Positions 17,782 through 25,929 of a stretch of 64,000 bases of DNA are shown piece after piece. The notes below the pieces were generated by a model, which worked only from the letters and a program-made list of their open reading frames with translations, searched no databases and had not been told where the DNA came from. How positions within the stretch are numbered: the stretch's first letter is position 1; each line of letters opens with the position of its first letter. Both the position numbers and the translations under genes were made by a program. Origin of the DNA: Qipengyuania aurantiaca (GTDB taxonomy: Bacteria > Pseudomonadota > Alphaproteobacteria > Sphingomonadales > Sphingomonadaceae); assembly GCF_019711375.1 (NCBI RefSeq), contig NZ_CP081295.1:1178001-1242000 (forward strand), written 5' to 3'.

Positions 17782-18527
17782 GCGGTTTCCCTGTCTTGCA
17801 AGAGGCCGTCCACCGTGCGCAGCAGCAGGGCGATATCCTGCGGCCGCGAGAGGCGGTGATCGCCGTCCTTGACGAAACTCACTTGAACCGCGTCCGAACG
17901 CAAGGCGTCGGCGAGGCGCTGGCTGATTTCCCACGGCACATCCGCGTCGCGCTGGCCGTGGAGGAGACGCACGGGCGCATCGATCGCTATGTCGGCGCCA
18001 AGCAGGCGCTGCGCTTGCCCGTCGACGAAAAAGCCGGCGTGGGTCGGCGTGGGCTCGGGGCCGTAGGGATTGTCCTCGAAAACGGTCTCGCCCGCCTCCA
18101 TCTGCGCCTTCTGGCCTGCGTCATAGCCCCAGTCGGTGAAATCGGGCGCAGCGGCGATGCCGATCAGGCCCGCCAAGCGCTCGCCCAGAGACAAGCCGAC
18201 CAGCAGCATGAGCCATCCGCCCATGGATGAGCCGATCACGACGACATCGCCGTCCACCTGAGCCTCGATAAGCGCCAGCACTTCCTCGCGCCATTTCGAC
18301 AGCGTGCCGTCGGCAAATCCGCCGTCGCTCCGTCCGCAGCCCGAATAATCGAGCAGCAGGCAGGCACGTCCGTGGCGCTTCGCCCAGTCGAACAGCGCGG
18401 TGGCCTTGCCGCCGTCCATGTCGGACATATAGCCGGGCAGGAATACGAGCGTCGGGCCCGCGCCCTCATGGTGGCGGAAAGCGATGCGCCGCCCGCCGGG
18501 CATTTCGTGAAAACGGATATCGGTCAT
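17778..18527 (-). CDS. Alpha/beta hydrolase resembling ABHD10 (acyl-protein thioesterase/esterase)
   Basis: Serine hydrolase of 249 residues. LVFLPGYMSDMDGGKA near residue 27, DYSGCGRSDG at 60-69, and the nucleophile elbow GSSMGG (Ser101) are followed by LLHGQRDADVPW with the acidic member and GDHRLSRPQD with the catalytic histidine. The order and wording match the ABHD10 family, whose mitochondrial members remove acyl groups from cysteines and cleave acyl-glucuronides. Function in bacteria is not established. The start ATG at 18527 was chosen because family similarity begins there. It overlaps the TPR gene by four bases and lies 56 bases downstream of the M48 protease gene. Confidence 0.88.
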   Translation of the reverse strand: MTDIRFHEMPGGRRIAFRHHEGAGPTLVFLPGYMSDMDGGKATALFDWAKRHGRACLLLDYSGCGRSDGGFADGTLSKWREEVLALIEAQVDGDVVVIGSSMGGWLMLLVGLSLGERLAGLIGIAAAPDFTDWGYDAGQKAQMEAGETVFEDNPYGPEPTPTHAGFFVDGQAQRLLGADIAIDAPVRLLHGQRDADVPWEISQRLADALRSDAVQVSFVKDGDHRLSRPQDIALLLRTVDGLLQDRETA

Positions 18528-18583
18528 GCCGCCAGGATGTCGGCCCGAAGCACTGCGATTGCAAGCCTGAGGGAGGCTTCCGC

Positions 18584-19669
18584 TTAGAAGAAGCCGAAGT
18601 CGAACTCCTCGACGTCGGGATCCTCTTCGCACATGGTCTTGATCGCTTGGAATTCGGCTTCGGTCAGGACGGGCGCGAAGGTCTTGCCCTTGGCCGCTGC
18701 GCGATAGGCCTTGGCGCGTTCGCGCGGGTCGGGGTGGCTCGAGACCCAGCCGATCACGGCGTTGGCATCGCCGCCTTCTTCCTCTTCCGCATCGCCGCCG
18801 ATGCGTTCGAAGAAGCTGGCCGCGCCCAGCGGGGAGACGTTGCTTTCTGCCATCCGCTCGCGCGCAAACTCGTCCGCCTCGCGCTCGGCGTCGCGCGAAT
18901 AGCCCATGGCGGCGAGGCCGAAGAGCGTCTCGCTCATGCCCGAATTGGCGCCCGACAGCAGGATCGACAGGCCGAACTGGCGCAGCAGCGCGGTCATCAC
19001 ATGGCGTTCGCGCACATGGCCGACCTCGTGGCCGAGCACGCCGGCCAGTTCCTCGGGTGTTTCGGCATCCTGCACCAGCCCGTCGAACAGCATGACCTGT
19101 CCGCCCGGCAGCGCGACCGCGTTGACCATGCCGATATTGGCGACGCCTGCGCGGACCTTTTCCTCGGCCGGATCGACCGCTGCGAGCAGCTTGGCCATGG
19201 CCGCATCGCCTTCGGGCGTGTGGCAGAGGCGGCCGCCCATATCGCCGACCATGGCGTTGCCGAGATTGCGCTCCCAGCTTTCGGGCACGCGCGGGCCGAG
19301 CCATTCGGGCGCGGTCAGGAACAGCGCCACGGCGGCGACGCTCACCGTGCCGAAGATCACCGCCGCCTTGCCGAGGCCGAGCCGGTCGATCCAAGCGCCA
19401 TAAGTGGTTTTGGCGGGTAGCTTCGCAGCAAGGCCTGCGGGCAGGTCGGACGACAGGATCAGCCGGAAATCGGGCAGGCTTTCGCGGCGATAGACATGCT
19501 CCCCGCCGCGCTCCTCGCCCCAAGTGAGATCGGCGAAGGGCACGTCCATGTCGCCGTTGAAGCCGCGCAGGTGCAAAGTGTCTCCACCGTCCCAACGCGC
19601 CTCGCCTTCGTGGCGGACGGCGGTGCTGCCATCGTACCAGATGGCCGGCTGGTTGAAGCTTTCTTCCAT
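18584..19669 (-). CDS. M48-family zinc metalloprotease with membrane anchor
   Basis: Envelope protease of 361 residues. An N-terminal soluble domain (about 1-75, rich in Trp/Tyr, RWDGGDTLHLRGFNG) precedes a single hydrophobic segment (about 101-120). The peptidase domain follows, with HEVGH at 214-218 and a third zinc ligand Glu264 in EREADEF; this is the Oma1/BepA/LoiP-type layout, acting in membrane or outer-membrane protein quality control. A short acidic tail ends the protein. AGGA lies 8 bases before the ATG, which is 10 bases after the stop of the DUF898 gene, so the two are probably one operon. Confidence 0.9.
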   Translation of the reverse strand: MEESFNQPAIWYDGSTAVRHEGEARWDGGDTLHLRGFNGDMDVPFADLTWGEERGGEHVYRRESLPDFRLILSSDLPAGLAAKLPAKTTYGAWIDRLGLGKAAVIFGTVSVAAVALFLTAPEWLGPRVPESWERNLGNAMVGDMGGRLCHTPEGDAAMAKLLAAVDPAEEKVRAGVANIGMVNAVALPGGQVMLFDGLVQDAETPEELAGVLGHEVGHVRERHVMTALLRQFGLSILLSGANSGMSETLFGLAAMGYSRDAEREADEFARERMAESNVSPLGAASFFERIGGDAEEEEGGDANAVIGWVSSHPDPRERAKAYRAAAKGKTFAPVLTEAEFQAIKTMCEEDPDVEEFDFGFF

Positions 19670-19679
19670 CGCGGGTGTC

Positions 19680-20765
19680 CTAGAAGGCGCCGATGTCGAA
19701 GGCGTCGAGCAGGCCCTCGCCATGGCGCGATGTCGCGGTGGTCGACTGGGTCAGCTCGTCGAGCAGGATGTCGCCGCCCGCTTCCAGATGCGTCACCATG
19801 AACTTCCAGTGGCGATAGGACAGGAAAATGAAGCCGAGGCCCAGCGTCAGCACCACGATCAGCGCATCGACGACGATGAGCTTGATCCAGTCCATGGTCG
19901 ACGCCTCGAAGCCGAAATGGAGGTCCTTCCAATGGGTCGAACCGACCGCTTCGCGGTAGAACTTGGCGTAGTAGGCGACGGCGATGATGCCGAGGCCGAT
20001 GTAGAAGAACAGCACCAGCGCAACGCCGATGGCCACCGCGCCCCACTGGGCGAATTGCTCCGAACCGAACCCGAATCCCGCCAGCGCACCCGTGACGCCG
20101 GCGATGATTGCGCCGATGAAGAACACGAAGGGCGACAGGTAGAAGAGCAGGAAGCGAGCGAAGACATTGCCCGAATCCGCGTCGGCGTCGAAGCGGTGGG
20201 GGCCGAAGCTCATCTTGCTCCAGCGCTCGTTCCACAGGCTGGTCATGGACCAGGGAATGGCGAGACCAAGCGGCAGGTAGCCGACAATGGTCTTCCACAT
20301 ATAGGAGACGCCGTAGCCCAGACCCTGATCGTCGCTGCCGCCGCGGATGCCGCGCCAGCGCGTGCGCGACAGGCGATAGCGCAGCGCGCGGAAGCGGGCG
20401 ACCCCGGTGAGGTAGAAGATCGCAAGAATGGGCAGGATGCCGAGCACGGCTCCGGCCAGTTCGTATCCGCGCAGGATCAGCGCTTGCGACACGAACTGGA
20501 TGCCGAAGACGGGAATGGCGAAGAGCAGCATGACAAGCAGGAAGCCGACGAACAGCTCCTTGCCGGTGCCGGTCCATTCCAGCCGTTCGTCGACGAAGCG
20601 CGTGTGCGACCAGAGATACTGGCGTTCGCGCGTTGTCGCCCAGAAGCGGTAGATGCCGAGCGTGACGATGGTCAGCAGCAGGTTCGGGACCGCAATCCGT
20701 GCGAAGTCCTTCCAATTGCCGTCGAAGCCGAAGGCGCTCTCGGCCTGAATATCTTCCTGGTACAT
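19680..20765 (-). CDS. DUF898 family multi-pass membrane protein (YjgN-like)
   Basis: Inner-membrane protein of 361 residues with about eight spans. Family hallmarks include FGFDGNWKDFARIAVPNLLL at the start, LGIYRFWATTRERQYLWSHT near residue 37 (the conserved Y-x-F-W-x-x-x-R block), RFRALRYRLSRTRWRGI near residue 124 and YYAKFYREAV near residue 268. The two related blocks suggest the internal repeat common to the family. Function is unknown. It heads the pair with the M48 protease gene, and a protease/membrane-protein partnership is an inference from this arrangement only. Confidence 0.86.
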   Translation of the reverse strand: MYQEDIQAESAFGFDGNWKDFARIAVPNLLLTIVTLGIYRFWATTRERQYLWSHTRFVDERLEWTGTGKELFVGFLLVMLLFAIPVFGIQFVSQALILRGYELAGAVLGILPILAIFYLTGVARFRALRYRLSRTRWRGIRGGSDDQGLGYGVSYMWKTIVGYLPLGLAIPWSMTSLWNERWSKMSFGPHRFDADADSGNVFARFLLFYLSPFVFFIGAIIAGVTGALAGFGFGSEQFAQWGAVAIGVALVLFFYIGLGIIAVAYYAKFYREAVGSTHWKDLHFGFEASTMDWIKLIVVDALIVVLTLGLGFIFLSYRHWKFMVTHLEAGGDILLDELTQSTTATSRHGEGLLDAFDIGAF

Positions 20766-20860
20766 AGTAATGGGCGACCCCCCAGTCGAATGTCGTGTAA
20801 AAATTCCCGTCCGGGTTCGACAATCGATAGGCGGGCCGCCCAAGTCAAGCGCTGCTGCAC

Positions 20861-21064
20861 TCAGTCGCGCTGGAATATGTCCTCGATGGGCATTTCGAAC
20901 ACATCGGCGATGCGAAAGGCGAGCGGGAGCGAGGGATCGTAGCGCCCGGTCTCGATCGCGTTGACGCTCTGGCGCGAAACCTCGAGCCGGTCGGCCAGCT
21001 CCTGCTGGCTCCAATTGCGCTCCGCGCGCAGGACCTTGAGCCGGTTCTTCACAGCGAGCCCCAT
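20861..21064 (-). CDS. Small XRE-family helix-turn-helix regulator
   Basis: A 67-residue Cro/C1-type DNA-binding protein made of almost nothing but the HTH: RNWSQQELADRLEVSRQSV followed by AIETGRYDPSLPLAFRIADVF and a short tail. This size class (YozG-like) usually sits next to membrane-protein genes. Its start codon lies inside the last codons of the upstream membrane-protein gene (16-base overlap), so it is translationally coupled and likely controls the same operon. The name of the operon product is unknown. Confidence 0.9.
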   Translation of the reverse strand: MGLAVKNRLKVLRAERNWSQQELADRLEVSRQSVNAIETGRYDPSLPLAFRIADVFEMPIEDIFQRD

Positions 21065-21654
21065 GTGCCGTGGGTGAGGCGGTTGGAAATCGCGCCGAGG
21101 AACTGGCCGCCGAAGAAAGCGACCGCGAACCAGTAGGCCGGGATATGCGGCACGACATCGCCTGTTTCCAGGAAGCCCCAGATGGTGGCGAAGCCGAGCG
21201 CAAAGCCGGTTGCGATCAGCGTCTGGCGCACGATGAGCATGCGCAGGAATTCGTCCTTCTCGTCGAGGATCAGGCGTCCGATGGCCCAGAACACGCCGCA
21301 GATGGCGAGGCCCGGCAGGACCGAGAGGCCGGCGCGCACGGCGAGCGAACGGTCCTCCCCGTCGAGCAGGCTGACCTGCAGCGCGATCACCACGAGATAG
21401 AGCGAGGAAAAGATCGCGACCCGCTTGATATAGAGCCGCTGCGCCTCCCCGCGCCCGCTGCAGGTGCTCTTGCGGCTGGCGGCGCGCATGGTCTGGAAGA
21501 ACAGCGCGGCCGGCACGATCATGAGGATGAGCGTGGTCGTGGCGTTGATCGCGTCCGACAGGGCGAGCCCCATGACCATGCCGAAACTGGCGAAGGTCAG
21601 CCCGGCCCAGAGCGGCACGGATTGGCGGAACGTGCCGCCCTCCTGAGTGCTCAT
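21049..21654 (-). CDS. Six-span membrane protein, unknown function
   Basis: 201 residues with about six hydrophobic segments (LWAGLTFASFGMVMGLALS, LILMIVPAALFF, VAIFSSLYLVVIALQVSL and others), an inner-membrane protein without recognised motifs. The loop LILDEKDEFLRMLIVRQTLIATG is reminiscent of small membrane partners of XRE regulators (DUF2178-like, low certainty). Overlaps the XRE gene at its 3' end and the 61-codon membrane gene at its start (four bases). Confidence 0.75.
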   Translation of the reverse strand: MSTQEGGTFRQSVPLWAGLTFASFGMVMGLALSDAINATTTLILMIVPAALFFQTMRAASRKSTCSGRGEAQRLYIKRVAIFSSLYLVVIALQVSLLDGEDRSLAVRAGLSVLPGLAICGVFWAIGRLILDEKDEFLRMLIVRQTLIATGFALGFATIWGFLETGDVVPHIPAYWFAVAFFGGQFLGAISNRLTHGTWGSL

Positions 21655-21836
21655 GCCTTGCTCTGCTTCAGTAGATTGCAGGACTTGCGATCACGCAGCC
21701 AGGCGCCGGGGAACAGGGCGAGAAGGAGAAAGGGCGAATAGTGCGCCACCTCCTCGGGCACGATTTCGAAAACGGCAAGCAGCGCGATTCCGATCATGGC
21801 TGAGGCGAGGAGGAGGGCTTTCGTGGTCTGAGTCAT
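21651..21836 (-). CDS. Small membrane protein (61 residues), first gene of the XRE operon
   Basis: Two hydrophobic stretches (LLLASAMIGIALLAVFEIV and SPFLLLALFPGAWL) predict a two-span inner-membrane protein. The ATG at 21836 follows AAGGA with an 8-base gap; an alternative ATG at 21875 would add 13 residues ahead of it. The stop overlaps the next gene by four bases, so the order small membrane protein, six-span protein, XRE regulator forms one overlapping unit. No known family recognised. Confidence 0.7.
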   Translation of the reverse strand: MTQTTKALLLASAMIGIALLAVFEIVPEEVAHYSPFLLLALFPGAWLRDRKSCNLLKQSKA

Positions 21837-21943
21837 GGCAAGTGTCCTTTTCTTGATGTAAAGGGTATTTGTCATGAGTCGCTGGTTATGGCAAGCACGC
21901 TTTCCAAAACGGAGCGTGTCCTTGTCATTCGTCACATTCGTGC

Positions 21944-21961
21944 TTGTCACGGGACTGCCAT
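21944..21961 (+). promoter_or_regulatory. Candidate Pho box upstream of phoD
   Basis: Two 7-base direct repeats, TTGTCAC and CTGCCAT, separated by GGGA, give the 11-base period of a PhoB box; 11 of 14 repeat positions match CTGTCAT. A further TTGTCAT lies at 21922-21928, exactly 22 bases (two periods) upstream. The site ends 39 bases before the phosphatase start. No convincing -10 element was found. Confidence 0.4.
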
Positions 21962-22000
21962 CGGGCGCAGGCATGGCAGCCAAGAGGAGACCCGCATCCC

Positions 22001-23698
22001 ATGTCCCAGACCGAACCGCCCGCATCCCCACGCCTGCCTGCCCTCGATCGCCGCAGCCTGCTCAGGGGCGGGCTTCTCGGCGGCGGTCTGTTCGCTGCGC
22101 CGCTGGCTGCGCAATTCGATCCGGGAGCGGCAGGCTTCACCCATGGCGTGGCGAGCGGCGAGCCGGGGCACGAGCGGGTGCTACTCTGGACGCGTTACAG
22201 GGCCGCGCAGGACGTGACGCTCACCTGGCAGGTGCTCAGCGCCGACGCCAACCGCCGCGTGGTGGCCGAAGGCGAGGTGGTGGCGTCGCCCGTCAACGAC
22301 TGGTGCTGCAAGCCCTGGGCAGAAGGCCTTGCGCCGGGGCGGTGGTACTACTTCCGCTTCATCGCGCCCGATGGCACGACCTCCGATCTCGGTCGCACGC
22401 GCACGCTCCCTCGCGAGAATGTCTCGCGCTGGAAGATGGCGGTCTTCTCCTGTTCGAACCTCGGCTTCGGCTGGTTCAACGCCTATGCCCGCGCCGCTGA
22501 AACCAACCAGTTCGACTGTGTGCTGCATCTCGGCGACTATCTCTACGAATACCCGCAAGGCACCTATCCGGGCGAGCGGCAGACAGTCCGCAGCCGCGCC
22601 CCGCTCGACCCGCAATCCGAGGTCGTCGCGCTCGCCGATTACCGTGCGCGCTATGCGCAGTACCGCAGCGATCCGGACCTTCGCCGCATCCACCAGCTCT
22701 ACCCGATGATCGCCGGCTGGGACGATCACGAAAGCAGCAACGACAGCTGGGAAGGCGGCGCGCAAAACCACCAGCCCGAGACCGAAGGTCCGTGGTCCGT
22801 CCGCAAGGCCGCGGCGATGAAAGCCTACCGCGAATGGATGCCCGTTTCCGACGAGCCCTGGGCCGAATACCAGGTTGGCGACCTTGCAACATTGTTCCGC
22901 TTGGAGACGCGTCTCTCGGATCGGTCGAAACAGTTTGATTACAACACTTTGCTGCGCAGCAATTTGCCTCCCGAAGAAGCCATCGCGCGGCTCGAAGCTT
23001 TCCGTGACGGCGATTATATCGACCCCTCGCGCGAGGTCTTGGGGATGCAGCAGCAGGCATGGCTTGCCGATGGGTTCAAGCGCTCGAAGGCAAGCGGCAC
23101 CAAGTGGCAGGTGCTGGTGCAGCAGGTGCTCATGGGCAAGCTTGCCTCGGCCACTTCGATTACCGACACGCTGCCCGACAACACGCCGGACTACATCCGC
23201 GAGCGCGTCGTCGCGGGCGCGCTTGCGAGCCGGGCGGAGCTGCCCCTCAACATGGACGCATGGGACGGCTATCCCGCCGCCCGTGCCCGGCTGTTCGAAG
23301 CGGCGCTGGCGGCCGATGCCAACCTCGTCAGCCTTGCCGGAGACACGCACAACGCCTGGGCGTTCGACCTTGCGCACGAAGGCGCGAAGGTCGGGGTCGA
23401 ATTCGGCGGACACTCGGTCACCTCGCCTGGGCTGGAAGGATATTTGCCCCATATTCCGCCCGAAACGGTCGCGGGTGCGCTCGTCGCACGCAATCCGGAA
23501 CTGAAATGGATGAACGCTTCCAAGCGCGGCTACATGGCCATCGAGCTGACGCCGGGCGTTGTCCATTGCGACTACCATTTCATGCACGACGTGCGCAGCC
23601 GCAATGATGCGGTAAATCCCTCGCACCGCGTAACCGCCGTGCTCGACGCGCGCGAACTCACCGAACCTTGCACTTCGGACTGCGACGTCATATTCTGA
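22001..23698 (+). CDS. phoD: Alkaline phosphatase D, Tat-exported
   Basis: Periplasmic or secreted phosphomonoesterase/phosphodiesterase of the PhoD family, 565 residues, which releases phosphate from organic esters. A twin-arginine signal (RRSLLRGGLLGGGLF, Arg17-Arg18, cleavage near LAA) is followed by the PhoD N-terminal domain (FTHGVASGEPGHERVLLWTRY) and the metal-binding catalytic domain: SCSNLGFG, LHLGDYLYEYP, WDDHE and LAGDTHNAW, which carry the Ca/Fe ligands. GAGGAG precedes the ATG by about 12 bases. A candidate Pho box lies upstream. The last codon is only five bases ahead of the Thr-rich leader ORF of thrS, and the promoter of that leader lies inside the phoD 3' end. Confidence 0.93.
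   Translation: MSQTEPPASPRLPALDRRSLLRGGLLGGGLFAAPLAAQFDPGAAGFTHGVASGEPGHERVLLWTRYRAAQDVTLTWQVLSADANRRVVAEGEVVASPVNDWCCKPWAEGLAPGRWYYFRFIAPDGTTSDLGRTRTLPRENVSRWKMAVFSCSNLGFGWFNAYARAAETNQFDCVLHLGDYLYEYPQGTYPGERQTVRSRAPLDPQSEVVALADYRARYAQYRSDPDLRRIHQLYPMIAGWDDHESSNDSWEGGAQNHQPETEGPWSVRKAAAMKAYREWMPVSDEPWAEYQVGDLATLFRLETRLSDRSKQFDYNTLLRSNLPPEEAIARLEAFRDGDYIDPSREVLGMQQQAWLADGFKRSKASGTKWQVLVQQVLMGKLASATSITDTLPDNTPDYIRERVVAGALASRAELPLNMDAWDGYPAARARLFEAALAADANLVSLAGDTHNAWAFDLAHEGAKVGVEFGGHSVTSPGLEGYLPHIPPETVAGALVARNPELKWMNASKRGYMAIELTPGVVHCDYHFMHDVRSRNDAVNPSHRVTAVLDARELTEPCTSDCDVIF
23668..23696 (+). promoter_or_regulatory. Candidate promoter for the thrS leader, inside the phoD 3' end
   Basis: TTGCAC (23668-23673) and TATTCT (23691-23696) are separated by exactly 17 bases. 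Initiation 7-8 bases further on would fall at the ATG of the Thr-rich ORF (23704), giving a leaderless transcript, which agrees with the missing Shine-Dalgarno sequence there. Confidence 0.5.
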
Positions 23699-23703
23699 CC
23701 CGC

Positions 23704-23775
23704 ATGACGCACGCGCGCATCACGACCACTACTACCACCACCCCGGTCCTCCGGGGGCGGATGCGCGCGGCCTAA
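23704..23775 (+). CDS. Threonine-rich leader peptide of thrS
   Basis: A 23-codon ORF reading MTHARI, seven threonines in a row (codons 7-13, bases 23722-23742, using ACG, ACC and ACT), then PVLRGRMRAA and TAA. Such runs of the cognate amino acid define attenuation leader peptides (thrL of enteric bacteria has a similar run). It lies 125 bases upstream of thrS on the same strand. No ribosome binding site is seen, but the predicted transcript would start at or next to the ATG, as in the leaderless trpL of Sinorhizobium. Stalling at the Thr codons would be the sensor for charged tRNA-Thr. Confidence 0.8.
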   Translation: MTHARITTTTTTTPVLRGRMRAA

Positions 23776-23832
23776 GCGACGCACCGCCACCCGGTTTCGG
23801 GTGGCAGGCGTTTCCTCCCGAAATCGCGATTT
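23741..23832 (+). promoter_or_regulatory. Attenuator-like set of alternative stems before thrS
   Basis: Stem 1:2 pairs CCCCGG (23741-23746, overlapping the last Thr codon) with CCGGGG (23751-23756). Antiterminator-like stem 2:3 pairs CCGGGGGCGG (23751-23760) with 23784-23794, ten pairs with one bulged A. Stem 3:4 pairs GCCACCCG (23786-23793) with CGGGTGGC (23798-23805), loop GTTT. A further stem (23793-23801 with 23817-23825) is followed by TTTT. The 2:3 and 3:4 stems exclude each other, as in classical attenuation. The T tracts are short, so termination strength is uncertain. Confidence 0.6.
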
Positions 23833-23900
23833 TCTCCCAAACGCCGCTTCAAGCGCGTGGCTAGCTGTGCCATGGGCCTCGCAACGAAACGGATGAGACG

Positions 23901-25919
23901 ATGACGGAACTTTTGAAGATCAGCCTGCCCGATGGTTCGGTGCGCGAAATGGAACCCGGCAGCACGCCCGCCGATGTCGCCGCCGCGATCGGCCCGGGTC
24001 TCGCCAAGGCCGCCATCGCCGCGCGCGTCGATGGTGAATTGCGCGATATCAATCGCCCCTTTGAAGGCGACGCCGAACTTGCTCTTGTCACCTCCCGCGA
24101 CGAGGAAGACGCGCTCGAACTGGCGCGCCACGATTTCGCGCATGTGCTGGCCGAAGCGGTCCAGTCGCTCTTCCCCGGCACGCAGATCACCTTCGGCCCG
24201 GCGACGGACGACGGCTTCTACTACGACGTGAAGGCGCCCGACACGCGCGAGCCGTTCAGCATGGACGACCTCCCCGCGATCGAGGAGGAAATGCGCCGCA
24301 TCATCAAGGCCGACAAGCCGCTGACGCGCGAGGTCTGGAGCCGCCAGCAGCTGATCGACAAGTGGGAGGCCGAAGGCGAGGTCTTCAAGGCCGAATGGGC
24401 CAAGGAACTTCCCGAAGGCGAGGAACTGACCGTCTATCGCAGCGGCGAAGACTGGCTCGACATGTGCCGCGGGCCGCACCTTGCCTCGACCGGCAAGCTC
24501 GATCCGCAGGCCTTCAAGCTGATGCGCGTCGCCGGGGCCTACTGGCGCGGCGACCAGAAGAATGCGCAGCTCACGCGCATCTACGGCACAGGCTGGCTCA
24601 ACAAGAAGCAGCTCAATGCGCACCTGACGCGCCTCGAAGAGGCCGCCAAGCGCGACCATCGCAAGCTGGGCCGCGAGATGGACCTCTTCCACCTGCAGGA
24701 AGAGGCGCATGGCAGCGTCTTCTGGCATCCCAACGGCTACCGGATCTGGCGCGAGCTCGAAGCCTATATGCGCCGCAAGATGGACGGTGCGGGCTATCGC
24801 GAGATCAAGACGCCGCAACTGATGGACGTGCGCCAGTGGACCGCTTCGGGGCACTGGGGCAAATACGCAGAGAACATGTTCGCCGTCCCCGATATCGTGC
24901 CCGATGTGGACGATAGCGGCGCGGCCTCGGCCCATCCTAAGGTGGCGGACGATGCCGACTGGATGGCGATCAAGCCGATGAACTGCCCGGCGCATGTGCT
25001 GGTCTTCAAGCAGGGCATTACCTCCTATCGCGACCTCCCCATCCGCCTCGGCGAAATGGGTTGCTGCCACCGCAACGAACCGCATGGCGCGCTTCACGGG
25101 CTGATGCGCGTGCGCCAGTTCACGCAGGACGATGCGCATATCTTCTGCACCGAAAGCCAGGTGGTCGAAGAGGTCCGCGCCTTCTGCGAACTCGCCGACA
25201 GCATCTACAAGGATTTCGGCTTCACCTATCACGTCAAGCTCGCCCTGCGCCCCGAGAAGCGGTTCGGGAGCGAGGCGGACTGGGACAAAGCCGAACAGGA
25301 ACTGCGCGACGCCGTGGCCGAAGCCGGCATGGCGAATGCAGACTATGGCTGGGAGGAACTGCCCGGCGAAGGCGCCTTCTACGCGCCCAAGCTCGAATGG
25401 CATCTCACCGACGCGATCGGCCGTACGTGGCAGGTCGGCACGATCCAGGGCGACCGCGTGCTGCCCGAACGTCTCGATGCGAGCTATGTCGGCGAAGACG
25501 GCGAGAAGCACCGCCCGGTCATGCTGCACCGTGCGATCTTCGGCAGCTACGAACGCTTCATCGGCATCCTGATCGAGCATTACGCCGGCCGTATGCCCGT
25601 GTGGCTCGCCCCGACGCAGGCGGTGGTCGCGACCATCGTCTCCGACGCCGACGATTACGCGAAGGAAGCGGTCGCGAAGCTCGAAGCGGCGGGCATTCGC
25701 GTGGCAAGCGATCTTCGCAACGAGAAGATCAACTACAAGGTGCGCGAACACAGCCACGCCAAGGTCCCGCACCTGCTGGTGGTCGGCAACCGCGAGGCCG
25801 AGGAAGGCACCGTCGCGGTGCGCACTCTGGGCCAGCAGCACCAGAAGGTGATGCCGCTCGAAGAAGCGATTGCGATGCTGAAGGCCGAGGCGACCCCGCC
25901 GGATTTGCGCGAAGGCTGA
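23901..25919 (+). CDS. thrS: Threonine--tRNA ligase
   Basis: Charges tRNA-Thr with threonine in the cytoplasm. The 672-residue enzyme has the full bacterial layout: an N-terminal TGS domain ([19 protein letters not shown]), the editing domain with HDFAH and the later [12 protein letters not shown] cysteine/histidine region (DMCRGPHL), the class II catalytic core with MNCPAH carrying the zinc cysteine, [16 protein letters not shown] as motif 2, and [19 protein letters not shown] as motif 3, then the anticodon-binding domain ending near [24 protein letters not shown] lies just before the ATG. Upstream is a Thr-rich leader ORF with alternative stems, suggesting control by transcription attenuation. 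Confidence 0.97.
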   Translation: MTELLKISLPDGSVREMEPGSTPADVAAAIGPGLAKAAIAARVDGELRDINRPFEGDAELALVTSRDEEDALELARHDFAHVLAEAVQSLFPGTQITFGPATDDGFYYDVKAPDTREPFSMDDLPAIEEEMRRIIKADKPLTREVWSRQQLIDKWEAEGEVFKAEWAKELPEGEELTVYRSGEDWLDMCRGPHLASTGKLDPQAFKLMRVAGAYWRGDQKNAQLTRIYGTGWLNKKQLNAHLTRLEEAAKRDHRKLGREMDLFHLQEEAHGSVFWHPNGYRIWRELEAYMRRKMDGAGYREIKTPQLMDVRQWTASGHWGKYAENMFAVPDIVPDVDDSGAASAHPKVADDADWMAIKPMNCPAHVLVFKQGITSYRDLPIRLGEMGCCHRNEPHGALHGLMRVRQFTQDDAHIFCTESQVVEEVRAFCELADSIYKDFGFTYHVKLALRPEKRFGSEADWDKAEQELRDAVAEAGMANADYGWEELPGEGAFYAPKLEWHLTDAIGRTWQVGTIQGDRVLPERLDASYVGEDGEKHRPVMLHRAIFGSYERFIGILIEHYAGRMPVWLAPTQAVVATIVSDADDYAKEAVAKLEAAGIRVASDLRNEKINYKVREHSHAKVPHLLVVGNREAEEGTVAVRTLGQQHQKVMPLEEAIAMLKAEATPPDLREG

Positions 25920-25929
25920 GAGCAGGACG

